From the NCBI RefSeq assembly GCF_011759585.1, contig NZ_JAAOYV010000002.1:183510-247509 (forward strand): a stretch of 64,000 nt of DNA, read 5' to 3'. The number at the start of each line of letters is the position of its first letter. Position 1 is the stretch's first letter. This document shows positions 27,042-37,060 of this stretch, piece by piece. The notes below the pieces were generated by a model that saw only the letters and a list, made by a program, of their open reading frames with translations, made no database searches and had not been told where the DNA came from. The stretch is from Frigoribacterium endophyticum. Its GTDB lineage: Bacteria; Actinomycetota; Actinomycetes; Actinomycetales; Microbacteriaceae. The position numbers and the translations under genes were made by a program.

Positions 27042-28534
27042 GCCCCGTCGTGCAGCCGCGCCAGGGTGTTCTCGACGCTGCAGTAGACGGCGCGCGCCCT
27101 GGCGGTCCAGTCGTTGTCGACGAGGTCGAGCGTGCTGCCGCCGACCGCGGCGTAGAGCCCCACCGCGTCGGCACGGCTGCCGGGCGTCGCCACGTACCGG
27201 GTGCGGACGATGAGCGCCGAGTTGTCGTGGTGGCGGACGTCGATCACGCTCGGCCGCTGCGTCGTGCGGCTCGTCAGCCCGGTGACGAGGGTGTCGACGA
27301 CGGTCAGGTCGTGGTTGCCCGTGTAGATGTTCAGCGCCCGGGCGATCGACCCGTTGAGCACCGACCGGGCGACGACGAGACCCGAGGTGAAGTAGACGCA
27401 GACCGCCGCGTCGAGGGTGTCTCCCCCGTAGCCCGTGACGGTGTTGTCGAGGATCGCCCCGGTGCCCTCCTCGACGGCCGTGCCCGAGCCGAACCCCGCG
27501 CCCTTGAAGACGATGCCGTTGCGCGGCACGGCGAGCGTGCCCGCGTCGACGGTGTTCGACGCGACCACGCAGTCGAGCGGCGCGTAGGTGGTGGCGCCGT
27601 CGGGGCTCTTGCAGGGCACGACGGCGATCCCCACCGCACAGCCCGTCAGGCGGTTGCCGACGATCGTGACCTCCCGCCCGCCGTGCGTGTCGATGCCCTC
27701 CCAGAGCGGCACGTCCGAGACGACGTTGTCGGCCACCGTGATCCGCTCCGAGCGCGGTGCGACGTCGATCGACTGGTTCCAGTACCGGTTCACGGCGATG
27801 CCGTACGAGTTCGGGAACGACCCCGACTGGTGCACGCCCGTGACCTCGTTGCCCCGCACCGTGCCGTCGAGGCAGGAGAAGAGCATCACGCCCGCGTACG
27901 CGAGGTCGGTGAGCACGTTGCCGTCGACCGTGAACTCGCGCACGTGCTCGAGGTACACGGCGCCGTACGAGAAGCGCGAGATCGAGCAGCCCGACACGCG
28001 CAGCCGTCGCACGGGAGCCCCGACCGTGGCGACGACCTCGACCCCGCGGGCCTTCCCGCTCGTCGCGGAGCCGGACCCGACCACGGTGGCTCCCCGCAGC
28101 GTGACGTCGTCGGCCCGGACGACGAGGGCGCTGACGTCCCGGGTCGTCCGCAGCTCCACGCCGGCCTCGAAGAGCAGGGTCATCGGGCGGTCCACCACGA
28201 CCGGCACCGCGGTCGTCTCGGACCGGTCGACGACGAGGGTGCCGTGAGCCTCGGTGCCCGCGATCGCCGCCGCGAGCGTCGCGGAGGCCGACGAGCGACG
28301 CACCCCCGACGGGGCCAAGGGAGTCGCGGTGCCCGCCGCGCCGGGAGCCCCGGTCGCCGGGGCGGTCGGCTCCCCCGCCGCGTGGGCCGCGTCGCCGCGA
28401 CCGACCGGGCTGCTCGCCAGCACCCCGGCCCCGAGCGTGCCGAGCGCGGCGGCCAGCATCGCCCTCCGGCCGAGCCGGCCTCCCGTGTCGGTGCTGCCCC
28501 GCAGGTCGACCGGCCCCGACGACGGCCCCGACAT
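27038..28534 (-). CDS. Tat-exported right-handed beta-helix protein
   Basis: The protein (498 residues from the ATG at 28534) has a twin-arginine signal (GRLGRRAMLAAALGTLGAG near residue 25-43) and an Ala/Pro/Thr-rich linker. About 350 residues of parallel beta-helix repeats follow, of the NosD/pectate-lyase-like type (for example VDGNVLTDLAYAGVMLF and GNRLTGCAVGIAVV). Such proteins bind or cleave polysaccharides; no catalytic set can be named here. The start is uncertain: an in-frame GTG at 28630 would extend the N-terminus by 32 residues, and neither start has a good ribosome site. It is export via the folded-protein route that the sequence supports best. Confidence 0.8.
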   Translation of the reverse strand: MSGPSSGPVDLRGSTDTGGRLGRRAMLAAALGTLGAGVLASSPVGRGDAAHAAGEPTAPATGAPGAAGTATPLAPSGVRRSSASATLAAAIAGTEAHGTLVVDRSETTAVPVVVDRPMTLLFEAGVELRTTRDVSALVVRADDVTLRGATVVGSGSATSGKARGVEVVATVGAPVRRLRVSGCSISRFSYGAVYLEHVREFTVDGNVLTDLAYAGVMLFSCLDGTVRGNEVTGVHQSGSFPNSYGIAVNRYWNQSIDVAPRSERITVADNVVSDVPLWEGIDTHGGREVTIVGNRLTGCAVGIAVVPCKSPDGATTYAPLDCVVASNTVDAGTLAVPRNGIVFKGAGFGSGTAVEEGTGAILDNTVTGYGGDTLDAAVCVYFTSGLVVARSVLNGSIARALNIYTGNHDLTVVDTLVTGLTSRTTQRPSVIDVRHHDNSALIVRTRYVATPGSRADAVGLYAAVGGSTLDLVDNDWTARARAVYCSVENTLARLHDGA

Positions 28535-28674
28535 GTCGTCGGATGCCGTGTCGGGGGTGACCCCGTGACTACGCCGCACATCGTCGACTCTTACATCACT
28601 CACGCTTTCATGCACGATCCACGCTAACACTGACCGTCGAGGCGGGGGAAGAGCCCCGAAGGGGGCAGGACGAC

Positions 28675-28705
28675 GAAGAGCCCGACCTCGTCGGTCGGGC
28701 TCTTC
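28675..28705 (-). terminator. Intrinsic-like terminator after clpX
   Basis: GAAGAGCCCGACC (28675-28687) pairs perfectly with GGTCGGGCTCTTC (28693-28705) around a 5-base loop. It lies 45 bp after the clpX stop on the minus strand. It separates clpX from the beta-helix gene. Confidence 0.8.
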
Positions 28706-28749
28706 GGGTGACGTCGGCCCGCGGGGCTGTCGACGTCGAGGGCTGCGCG

Positions 28750-30030
<1,281 letters not shown>

Positions 30031-30170
30031 GCCCGGCCTCCCTGTCAGCTGGTCGTCGACCCCTGTCGGCCGTCGTCCCCCGAGCCTAACCCGATCGTCC
30101 GACACTCCCGCACCCGCACCGCCCTCCGGGCCGGATCGACCCGCGCCGGGCGCACCGGGGAGGACGACGA

Positions 30171-30198
30171 AGGACCCCGGGCGCGTGCCCGGGGTCCT
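30171..30198 (-). terminator. Hairpin between clpP2 and clpX
   Basis: AGGACCCCGGGC (30171-30182) and GCCCGGGGTCCT (30187-30198) form a perfect 12-bp stem with a 4-base loop. It lies 42 bp downstream of the clpP2 stop. There is no long T-run, so read-through to clpX is possible. Confidence 0.75.
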
Positions 30199-30240
30199 CT
30201 GACGTCGCACCCGACCGGCGGTGGCCGATCGGTGCAGGGG

Positions 30241-30903
30241 TCAGCGCGTGAGCGCCGGCTGGTTCTTGCGCGAGGTGAGCACCTGGTCGACGAGGCCGTA
30301 GGCCAGCGCCTCCTCGGCACCCAGGATGTTGTCACGCTCGATGTCGCGGTTGACCTCTTCCGGCGACTTGTTCGAGTGCTTCGAGAGGGTCTCCTCCAGC
30401 CAGGTGCGCATGCGGAGCACTTCCTTCGCCTGGATCTCGATGTCGGACGCCTGGCCGCCGCTGCTGCCGCCGGTCGCGGGCTGGTGGATCAGCACGCGGG
30501 CGTTGGGCAGGGCGAGGCGCTTGCCGGGCTGGCCGGCCGCGAGCAGCACGGCCGCGGCGGACGCCGCCTGGCCGAGGCACACCGTCTGGATCTCGGGGCG
30601 GATGTACTGCATCGTGTCGTAGATGGCCGTCATGGCCGTGAACGAGCCACCGGGCGAGTTGATGTAGAGGGTGATGTCGCGGTCGGGGTCCATGCTCTCG
30701 AGCACGAGCAGCTGGGCCATGATGTCGTCGGCCGAGGCGTCGTCGACCTGCACGCCGAGGAAGACGATGCGGTCCTCGAAGAGCTTCGCGTACGGGTCCT
30801 GGCGCTTGTAGCCGTAGGCCGTGCGCTCCTCGAAGCTCGGCAGGATGTACCGGGAGCTGGGGGCCTGCAGTCGACCCGCGCCACCCATCATCGGGAGTTC
30901 CAT
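30241..30903 (-). CDS. clpP2: ATP-dependent Clp protease proteolytic subunit 2
   Basis: ClpP2 forms mixed tetradecamers with ClpP1 in actinobacteria and degrades unfolded proteins. The 220-residue protein has the catalytic serine in [11 protein letters not shown], the histidine in VLIHQPA and the aspartate in NRDIERDN. A longer N-terminus than ClpP1 (about 18 extra residues) is usual for ClpP2. It lies 37 bp after clpP1, so they are co-transcribed. Confidence 0.97.
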   Translation of the reverse strand: MELPMMGGAGRLQAPSSRYILPSFEERTAYGYKRQDPYAKLFEDRIVFLGVQVDDASADDIMAQLLVLESMDPDRDITLYINSPGGSFTAMTAIYDTMQYIRPEIQTVCLGQAASAAAVLLAAGQPGKRLALPNARVLIHQPATGGSSGGQASDIEIQAKEVLRMRTWLEETLSKHSNKSPEEVNRDIERDNILGAEEALAYGLVDQVLTSRKNQPALTR

Positions 30904-30940
30904 GAGTTCTTCTCTTTCTGTGCTGATGATCGGGTGGGGG

Positions 30941-31528
30941 CTAGTCCTGGTCGGTGCCGGCGCCGCCGATGACGTCGGTGGCCGAACCGCGGATGTGGTC
31001 GACGAAGCCGTACTCGAGGGCCTCCTCGGCGGTGAACCAGCGGTCGCGGTCGCCGTCCTCGTTGATCTGCTCGACGGTCTTGCCCGTCTGCGCCGCCGTG
31101 ATCTCGGCCAGGCGCTGCTTCATCGAGAGGATGAGCTGGGCCTGGGTCTGGATGTCGGAGCTGGTGCCGCCGAAGCCGCCGTGGGGCTGGTGCAGCAGGA
31201 CGCGGGCGTTCGGCGTGATGTAGCGCTTGCCCTTGGTGCCCGCGGTGAGCAGCAGCTGGCCCATCGAGGCGGCCATGCCGATGCCGACGGTCACGATGTC
31301 GTTCGGCACGAACTCCATCGCGTCGTAGATGGCCATGCCCGCCGTGATCGACCCGCCGGGCGAGTTGATGTACAGGTAGATGTCCTTCTCGCTGTCCTCA
31401 GCGGCGAGGAGGAGGAGTTTCGCGGCGATCTCGTTGGCGTTCTCGTCGCGCACCTCGGACCCGAGCCAGATGATGCGGTCTTTGAGCAGTCGGTCAAAAA
31501 CACTGTTGGGCAGTGTCACGTCGGCCAT
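30941..31528 (-). CDS. clpP1: ATP-dependent Clp protease proteolytic subunit 1
   Basis: The 195-residue ClpP1 has the catalytic serine in [11 protein letters not shown], the histidine in VLLHQPHGG and the aspartate in [24 protein letters not shown] is the usual handle segment. It is the first of the clpP1-clpP2 pair, separated from tig by a strong terminator. Streptomyces and mycobacteria control this pair by ClgR; I do not see a convincing ClgR palindrome in the 110 bp upstream. Confidence 0.97.
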   Translation of the reverse strand: MADVTLPNSVFDRLLKDRIIWLGSEVRDENANEIAAKLLLLAAEDSEKDIYLYINSPGGSITAGMAIYDAMEFVPNDIVTVGIGMAASMGQLLLTAGTKGKRYITPNARVLLHQPHGGFGGTSSDIQTQAQLILSMKQRLAEITAAQTGKTVEQINEDGDRDRWFTAEEALEYGFVDHIRGSATDVIGGAGTDQD

Positions 31529-31640
31529 GGTGGAGCTCCCATTCGTTGTCGCTTGCTGTTGAACCTATCGGGTGCAACGCGGCACTTCCGGGCTGTTCGC
31601 CCACGGCAATAACTGACTGCCGGCCGCGCCCCGGAGACGA

Positions 31641-31674
31641 CGGAGGGCCGGGTGCAGATGCACCCGGCCCTCCG
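31641..31674 (-). terminator. Terminator after tig
   Basis: CGGAGGGCCGGGTGC (31641-31655) and GCACCCGGCCCTCCG (31660-31674) give a perfect 15-bp stem with an AGAT loop, 14 bp after the tig stop. It separates tig from clpP1. Confidence 0.8.
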
Positions 31675-31688
31675 GTCGTCACGCCCGA

Positions 31689-33011
31689 TCAGGCGTGGTC
31701 GTGACCCTCGTGGTCGTCGTCGCCGCCGACGCCCGCCGTGGCGGTGAAGGCGGACAGGTCGACCTCGGCGCCCTCGCCGTCGACGACCTTCGCCTTCGAC
31801 AGCACGACCGCCAGGGCCTTGCTGCGGGCGACCTCGCCGACCATGGCCGGGATCTGGCCGTTCTGGTCGAGGACCTTGATGAACTCGCCGGGCTCCATGC
31901 CGTACTGCGCGGCGCCCTGGATCAGGTACTGGGTGAGCTCGTCCTGCTCGACCTTGACCTCTTCCTTCTCGGCGATCGCGTCGAGGAGGATCTGGTTGCG
32001 GAAGGCCTTCTCGCTGCTCTCCTTCACCTCGGCACGGTGCTCCTCGTCCTCGAGGCGGTTCTCCTGCTCGAGGTGACGGTGCACCTCGTCCTCGACGAGC
32101 TTCTCCGGGACGGGGATCTCGACGGCCTCGAGCAGCTTCTCGACGACCTGGTCGCGCGCCTGGGCGCCCTGACCGAAGGTCTTCGACTTGGCCAGCTGCT
32201 CCTTGAGGTCGCCCTTGAGCTCGTCGATGGTGTCGAACTGGCTGGCGATCTGCGCGAAGTCGTCGTCGGCCTCGGGCAGCTCGCGCTCCTTGACGGCGGT
32301 GACGGTGACGGCGATCTGAGCCGTCTCGCCCTCGCGGTCGCCGCCGAGCAGCTTCGACTCGAAGGTGGTGCTCTCACCGGCGGTCAGCGACTCGAGGGCC
32401 TCGTCGATGCCCTCGATGAGCTCGCCGGAGCCGATCTCGTACGAGATGCCCTTGGCCGAGTCGACCTCGTCGTCGCCGATGGTGGCGGTGAGGTCGATCT
32501 GGGCGAAGTCGCCCGTCGTCGCGGGACGGTCGACCGTGACGAGCGTGCCGAAGCGCGTGCGCAGGTTCGACAGCTCTTCGTCGACCTCCTCGTCGGAGAT
32601 CTCGACGCTGTCGACCGTGAGCTCGAGGCCCTCGTAGTCGGGCAGGTCGAAGTCGGGGCGCACGTCGACCTCGACGGCGATCGTCAGGTCGCCCGAGAAG
32701 TCCTTGACGTCGGGCCAGGCCACGACGTCCGCCTCGGGGCGGCCGAGGACGCGGATCTCGGTCTCGGCGACGGCCTCGCGGTAGAACTTGTCGAGGCTCT
32801 CGCTGACCGCGTGGTTCAGGACCTCTTCGCGACCGACGCGCTGGTCGATGATGGGCGGCGGCACCTTGCCCTTGCGGAAGCCGGGGATGTTGATCGACTC
32901 GGCGATGTGACCGTAGGCGTGCGTGACGCTGGGCTTCAGCTCGTCGGGGGTGACGACGATGTTGAGCTTGACGCGCGTGGGGCTGAGCTTCTCAACCGTG
33001 GTCTGGACCAA
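31689..33011 (-). CDS. tig: Trigger factor
   Basis: Trigger factor is the ribosome-bound chaperone and peptidyl-prolyl isomerase. The 440-residue protein shows the ribosome-binding signature GFRKGKVPP (near residue 45), an FKBP-like domain (about 150-240) and a helical C-terminal arm. The tail is acidic and histidine-rich. The best start is a TTG at 33011, with AGGAG ten bases upstream, giving the expected [16 protein letters not shown]-terminus; no ATG or GTG fits. It stands upstream of clpP1P2, linking folding and degradation. Confidence 0.96.
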   Translation of the reverse strand: MVQTTVEKLSPTRVKLNIVVTPDELKPSVTHAYGHIAESINIPGFRKGKVPPPIIDQRVGREEVLNHAVSESLDKFYREAVAETEIRVLGRPEADVVAWPDVKDFSGDLTIAVEVDVRPDFDLPDYEGLELTVDSVEISDEEVDEELSNLRTRFGTLVTVDRPATTGDFAQIDLTATIGDDEVDSAKGISYEIGSGELIEGIDEALESLTAGESTTFESKLLGGDREGETAQIAVTVTAVKERELPEADDDFAQIASQFDTIDELKGDLKEQLAKSKTFGQGAQARDQVVEKLLEAVEIPVPEKLVEDEVHRHLEQENRLEDEEHRAEVKESSEKAFRNQILLDAIAEKEEVKVEQDELTQYLIQGAAQYGMEPGEFIKVLDQNGQIPAMVGEVARSKALAVVLSKAKVVDGEGAEVDLSAFTATAGVGGDDDHEGHDHA

Positions 33012-33075
33012 TGTAGGGCTTCTCCTGTGTTGGTGGCGCTGAACTCACGACCGAGACAGCGGGGGTAGACGACTG

Positions 33076-33148
33076 TCGGGGCGACAGGACTCGAACCTGC
33101 GATCTTCCGCCCCCAAAACGGACGCGCTAGCCACTACGCTACGCCCCG
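33076..33148 (-). tRNA. tRNA-Pro (anticodon TGG)
   Basis: The minus strand folds into a full cloverleaf. The acceptor CGGGGCG pairs with CGCCCCG, the anticodon arm is TCCGT-loop-GCGGA with TGG in the loop, and the T arm GCAGG-TTCGAGT-CCTGT is intact. The CCA end is not encoded. A minus-strand TAGACT at 33219-33214 is a candidate -10 box. It lies just upstream of tig on the same strand. Confidence 0.95.
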
Positions 33149-33241
33149 TGCATCACCTGACTCGGCCCGCCCCCGGTCACCCCGTTGAGGTCGGGTGGGA
33201 ACAGGCCTCGGTGAGTCTAGCCGACCCACGGCCGCCCGTGA

Positions 33242-33270
33242 CTGAGCGGGCCGAGCCCATGGTTTATAGT
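33242..33270 (+). promoter_or_regulatory. Candidate promoter of tRNA-Gly
   Basis: TATAGT (33265-33270) is a good -10 box, with CTGAGC 17 bp upstream as a weak -35. The tRNA begins 30 bp downstream. Confidence 0.5.
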
Positions 33271-33299
33271 TGGTGCCACCGCTGCGGCACGGCCGCTCC

Positions 33300-33370
33300 G
33301 GGGATGTAGCTCAATGGTAGAGCCTCAGTCTTCCAAACTGATGGCGCGGGTTCGATTCCCGTCATCCCCT
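33300..33370 (+). tRNA. tRNA-Gly (anticodon TCC)
   Basis: GGGGATG (33300-33306) pairs with CATCCCC (33363-33369). The anticodon arm CAGTC/ACTG carries TCC, and GGTTCGATTCC forms the T arm. CCA is not encoded. A hairpin repeat array starts 11 bp after the 3' end. Confidence 0.96.
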
Positions 33371-33380
33371 CGTATGGGTT

Positions 33381-33571
33381 CGACGCCTCCGGCGTCCGTC
33401 GCTTCGCGACGTGAATGAATCTTCCTCCGGGCTTCGTTCTGCCTCGTCCGTCGCGGTGCTCATTCGACGCCTCCGGCGTCCGTCGCTTCGCGACGTGGAT
33501 GCATCTTCCTCCGGGCGTCGTTCTGCCTCGTCCGTCGAAGTGCTCGTGCGACGCCTCCGGCGTCCGTCGCC
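33381..33571 (+). repeat. 84-bp tandem repeat array downstream of tRNA-Gly
   Basis: Units start at 33381, 33465 and 33549 (the last truncated after about 23 bp); the two full copies differ at about eight positions. Each unit opens with two adjacent hairpins, GACGCC-TCC-GGCGTC and GTCGC-TTC-GCGAC, and ends CTGCCTCGTCCGTCG. It fills the space between tRNA-Gly and the convergent acyltransferase gene, so it would be in the tRNA's trailing transcript. The rest of the gap to 33610 holds nothing else I can identify. Confidence 0.88.
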
Positions 33572-33610
33572 TACGGGGGCGGTCGCGGAGGCGCGACCCG
33601 GGGGCGCGGG

Positions 33611-35410
33611 TCAGCGGTCGAGGGGGGCGAAGTAGGCGTCGAGGGGGGAGGCGCGGAGGGCGTCGCCGAAGAGGGTCGCGCCGGCGCGGGTGAAGTGGAC
33701 GCGGTCGGGTGACAGCAGGGCGCCCGAGTCGTCCGTGATCGGCGTGCGCCCGTCCCGCCACAGGGGGCTCCACGACACGTAGTGCTCGGCCGGCACGAGG
33801 GCCGACGAGCTCGCCTCGCGCTCGGCCACCCACCCCGGCAGCCGGTTCGTCAGGCCCGCACGGTCGTCGCCGCGGCGCTGCACCACCCAGTTGAGGTTGT
33901 CGCCGAAGTTCTTCGGCCCGCCGTAGAAGACCGCCTTGCCCTCCGCCGTCATGCTCGCGATCTCGCCTCGCAGGCAGGGCTCGTACTCGTCGCCGATCGA
34001 CACCAGCACCACGTCGGCGCCCGCCCAGAGCGCCGACCCCTCGAGCTCGGGGTTCGCGGCGAGGAAGCAGACCCCCGCGTCGAAGGACGGGCCGTGCAGG
34101 TGCCGCAGCTCGAGGTCGGCCCGCGGGTACGTCTCGAGCACGCTGTTCGCCAGGTCGCGCGACCAGCTGTCGCCCACCACGAGCACGTTCGTCGCGCCGG
34201 GCCGGTCGAAGGGCTCGCGGCCCGTCTCGCTGATCCGCCGGTTGTAGTCGATCGAGGCCTCGGCCGGGTCCTCGCCGAGCCGTGCGGGCAGGCCGCCCGA
34301 CCCGGCGAGCACGGCTCCGGCGACGACGACCACCGCGGCTCCCCCGCCCACCACCGGCACGAACCGGCGGAGCGACATCCGCGCGGGGCGGCGGAAGGGC
34401 TCCTCCACGAACCGCCACGACAGCCAGCCCACGCCCAGCGCGACGGCCATGAGCACGACGAAGAGCCAGGCCGGCGGGGCCTCCGGCGTCAGCACGCGGG
34501 CGAACACGAAGAGGGGCTGGTGCCACAGGTAGACGCTGAAGGTGACGACCCCCACCGCGACGAGCGGCCGGGCCGAGAGGAGGCGCGTCACCGGCGACCC
34601 GGAGCGCGCGAACGCGATGACGAGCGCCACGCCCGCCACGGCCGCCGCCACGACCGGCAGGCGGAACCCCTCCTCGGCCGGGGCCCCGACCAGCGAGGCC
34701 ACGACGAGACCCAGGCCGAGCAGCGCGAGCCAGCGCGCCCGGCCGTCGGGCACGGCGACGAGCCAGCGCCACCCCCGACGAGCACCCACCGCGAGCAGGC
34801 AGCCGACGAGGATCTCCCACGCCCGCGCGGGCAGGAGGTAGTAGGCCGAGTCGACGTCGACGAGCCCCTGGTGCAGGGCCAGGACGAGGCTGGCGAGCGT
34901 CGCCGCGACCAGCGCGATCGTCCGCACCCGGGCGGGCACCCGCGGAGCGACGACGAGCACGAGGGGGAAGAGCAGGTAGAACTGCTCCTCGACGCCGAGG
35001 CTCCAGGTGTGCAGGAAGGGCTTGAAGTCGGAGGCGAGGTCCCAGTAGCCGGAGGTCAGCCAGAGCAGCACGTTGTTGCCCGAGGCCAGCGTCGCCACGA
35101 GCGACTGCCCGTAGTTCTCGAGCTCGTCGGGCAGCATCACGAGCACGGCCACGGGCAGGGTCGCCAGCATGACGACGACGAGGGCGGGGAGGATGCGGCG
35201 GGCCCGGCGGACGAGGTAGCGACCGACCCCGAAGCGCCCGAGGTCGCGGTCGCGCAGCGCGATGCTCGTGGCGAGGTAGCCGCTGATGACGAAGAAGAAG
35301 TCGATGCCCGAGCCGCTCAGCCCCCGGAACCCCGCGTGCGACCACATCGTCGTGAGGATCGCGACGGCCCGCAGCCCGTCGAGCTCGGCACGGTAGCGGA
35401 AGGGGACCAC
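33611..35410 (-). CDS. Acyltransferase 3 / SGNH fusion (OafA/YrhL-type O-acyltransferase)
   Basis: The 599-residue protein begins with the acyltransferase-3 signature YRAELDGLRAVAIL and the FFFVISGYLA segment. About ten membrane helices follow to residue 360. A soluble C-terminal SGNH-like domain (VLVVGDSWSRDLA, then DRVHFTRAG) completes it. This architecture transfers acetyl groups from the cytoplasm to surface glycans. The start is a GTG at 35410. It is divergent from an SGNH-hydrolase lipoprotein gene, which suggests they act on the same surface polymer. Confidence 0.92.
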   Translation of the reverse strand: MVPFRYRAELDGLRAVAILTTMWSHAGFRGLSGSGIDFFFVISGYLATSIALRDRDLGRFGVGRYLVRRARRILPALVVVMLATLPVAVLVMLPDELENYGQSLVATLASGNNVLLWLTSGYWDLASDFKPFLHTWSLGVEEQFYLLFPLVLVVAPRVPARVRTIALVAATLASLVLALHQGLVDVDSAYYLLPARAWEILVGCLLAVGARRGWRWLVAVPDGRARWLALLGLGLVVASLVGAPAEEGFRLPVVAAAVAGVALVIAFARSGSPVTRLLSARPLVAVGVVTFSVYLWHQPLFVFARVLTPEAPPAWLFVVLMAVALGVGWLSWRFVEEPFRRPARMSLRRFVPVVGGGAAVVVVAGAVLAGSGGLPARLGEDPAEASIDYNRRISETGREPFDRPGATNVLVVGDSWSRDLANSVLETYPRADLELRHLHGPSFDAGVCFLAANPELEGSALWAGADVVLVSIGDEYEPCLRGEIASMTAEGKAVFYGGPKNFGDNLNWVVQRRGDDRAGLTNRLPGWVAEREASSSALVPAEHYVSWSPLWRDGRTPITDDSGALLSPDRVHFTRAGATLFGDALRASPLDAYFAPLDR

Positions 35411-35556
35411 GGTGGTGCTCCGATCGTCGTCGAGGCCCCGTCCGGACCCATAGACCCACCATCGTAATATGTCTCATGACGCCGACCGTGCCAGTGAGCG
35501 CAGATGTCATCCCGACGGTGTACGTGGAGGCCCCCGCGATGCGGCACGATCGACCC

Positions 35557-36345
35557 ATGGACCGCGCGACCCCCGCCCGCGTCGCGCTCGTGGGCGCGGC
35601 GCTGGCCCTGCTGACGACCGGCTGCTCCGCGGGGGCCGTGACCACCGCCTCCCCCGCTCGGGTCTCCGCGGCCGCGCCGGGCGCGGCCAGCACGCTCGTG
35701 CCCGTCGCGGCGGGCGACGGCCACGGCGTCCGGGTCGCGATCGTGGGCGACTCGCTCACGGCCGGCGGCGGTCGCCTGCTCAGCGACGGGCTCGCCGCCG
35801 ACACGTGGATGACGTACGCGCAGGGCGACGGCGTCGAGTACGTCGGCGGCTGGGCGCGGGGCGGCAGCACGGTCGAGCAGCAGGCCGCCGCCGTGCAGCC
35901 CGTCGCCGACGTCGACGTCCTCGTGCTGATGTCGGGCACGAACGACGTGCGCACGGGAGTCTCGTTCTCGACGGCCCGGGCGTCGTACGAGTCGATCATC
36001 GACACCGTCGGCGCGCGCGAGGTCGTCGTGGCCGCCATCCCCCCGTACGACCGCGACCCCTCGGCCGCCGCCCGCTACGAGCGCGACCTCGAGCGCTGGG
36101 TCGCGACGACCGACCACGTCTTCGTCGACCCGTGGCGCACCGTGCGCTCGGGCGAGGCCTGGGTGCCCGGGGCCAGCGTCGACGGCATCCACCCGACCAC
36201 GGCCGGCTACGAGCGGCTCGGCCGGTCGCTCCGCGAGACCATCCTCGACGTCGGCGCCGCCCCCGAGGTGCTCCGGGCCGACGAGGGGCCCGTCGAGGGC
36301 ACGCCCGACGGGGTCGCGCCGGGGAGCGTCGACGGCGGCAGCTGA
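35557..36345 (+). CDS. SGNH/GDSL-family hydrolase lipoprotein
   Basis: This 262-residue lipoprotein has a signal ending in the lipobox LLTTGC. The SGNH blocks follow: block I GDSLTAG (Ser), block II glycine (GGWARGGST), block III SGTNDVR (Asn) and block V DGIHPT (Asp-His). Such enzymes are esterases or deacylases of surface glycans and lipids. I chose the ATG at 35557; an upstream in-frame ATG at 35476 has no signal peptide context. It is divergent from the acyltransferase, so opposing add/remove roles are conceivable. Confidence 0.88.
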   Translation: MDRATPARVALVGAALALLTTGCSAGAVTTASPARVSAAAPGAASTLVPVAAGDGHGVRVAIVGDSLTAGGGRLLSDGLAADTWMTYAQGDGVEYVGGWARGGSTVEQQAAAVQPVADVDVLVLMSGTNDVRTGVSFSTARASYESIIDTVGAREVVVAAIPPYDRDPSAAARYERDLERWVATTDHVFVDPWRTVRSGEAWVPGASVDGIHPTTAGYERLGRSLRETILDVGAAPEVLRADEGPVEGTPDGVAPGSVDGGS

Positions 36346-36385
36346 CCCCCGGGGAGGCGCGGTGCGGGTCGCGCCCCGCCCGCCC

Positions 36386-37051
36386 CTAGTGCTGCAGGTA
36401 GGCCAGCACCGCCAGCACGCGGCGGTGGTCCGTGCCGCTGTCCTCCAGCAGGAGCTTCTGGAAGATCGACGTGACGTTCTTCTCGACGGCGCCCGTGCCG
36501 ATCACGAGCTGTGCGGCGATCGCCGCGTTCGTGCGGCCCTCGGCCATGAGGGTCAGCACCTCGCGCTCGCGCGGCGTGAGGGCGGAGAGCGGGTCGCTGC
36601 GGCGCCCGAGCAGCTGCGAGACGACCTGCGGGTCGAGCACGGTGCCGCCGGCCGCGACGCGCTCGAGGGCGTCGCGGAACTCGTCGATCGACGCGATGCG
36701 GTCCTTCAGCAGGTAGCCGACGCCGCCAGAGCCCGACTCGAGGAGGTCGCGGGCGTAGGCGACCTCGACGTACTGCGAGAGCAGCAGGATGCAGGTCTGC
36801 GGGCGCCGGCGACGGATCTCGATCGCCGCCCGCACCCCCTCGTCGGTGTGGGTCGGCGGCATGCGGACGTCGAGCACGGCGACGTCCGGGGCGACGGCGT
36901 CGAGGTCGGCGAGCAGCGAGTCCGCGTCGCCGAAGGCCCCCACGACCGCCACCCCCAGCTCGTCGAGCAGCCGCACCAGACCCTCGCGCAGCAGCACGGA
37001 GTCGTCGGCGACCGCGACGCGGAGGGCGGGATCGAGGGGGCCGTCGGTCAT
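36386..37051 (-). CDS. NarL/LuxR-family response regulator
   Basis: The 221-residue regulator has a receiver domain (residues 11-130) with the acidic pair DDS, the phospho-acceptor VLDVRMPP and the conserved lysine in YLLKDR. A LuxR helix-turn-helix follows (LTPREREVLTLMAEG, then GAVEKNVTSIFQKL). It lies nine bases after the sensor kinase stop and is co-transcribed with it. The regulon is unknown. Confidence 0.95.
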   Translation of the reverse strand: MTDGPLDPALRVAVADDSVLLREGLVRLLDELGVAVVGAFGDADSLLADLDAVAPDVAVLDVRMPPTHTDEGVRAAIEIRRRRPQTCILLLSQYVEVAYARDLLESGSGGVGYLLKDRIASIDEFRDALERVAAGGTVLDPQVVSQLLGRRSDPLSALTPREREVLTLMAEGRTNAAIAAQLVIGTGAVEKNVTSIFQKLLLEDSGTDHRRVLAVLAYLQH

Positions 37052-37060
37052 CCCGGCAGT

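Noticed and set aside
31529-31640. ClgR box upstream of clpP1
   Set aside because: TTCGTTGTCGCTTG-like fragments are present, but no symmetric GTTCGC-N5-GCGAAC type site is found.
33381-33571. Possible CRISPR array
   Set aside because: The whole 84-bp unit is repeated, with no unique spacers between short repeats, and there are no cas genes nearby. The arrays at 56612 and 58390 fail for the same reason.
33264-36038. A long minus-strand frame whose end carries a TGIEPAPSVWK segment
   Set aside because: That segment is the translated complement of tRNA-Gly and its repeat array, a well-known source of false protein annotations; the rest shadows the acyltransferase gene.
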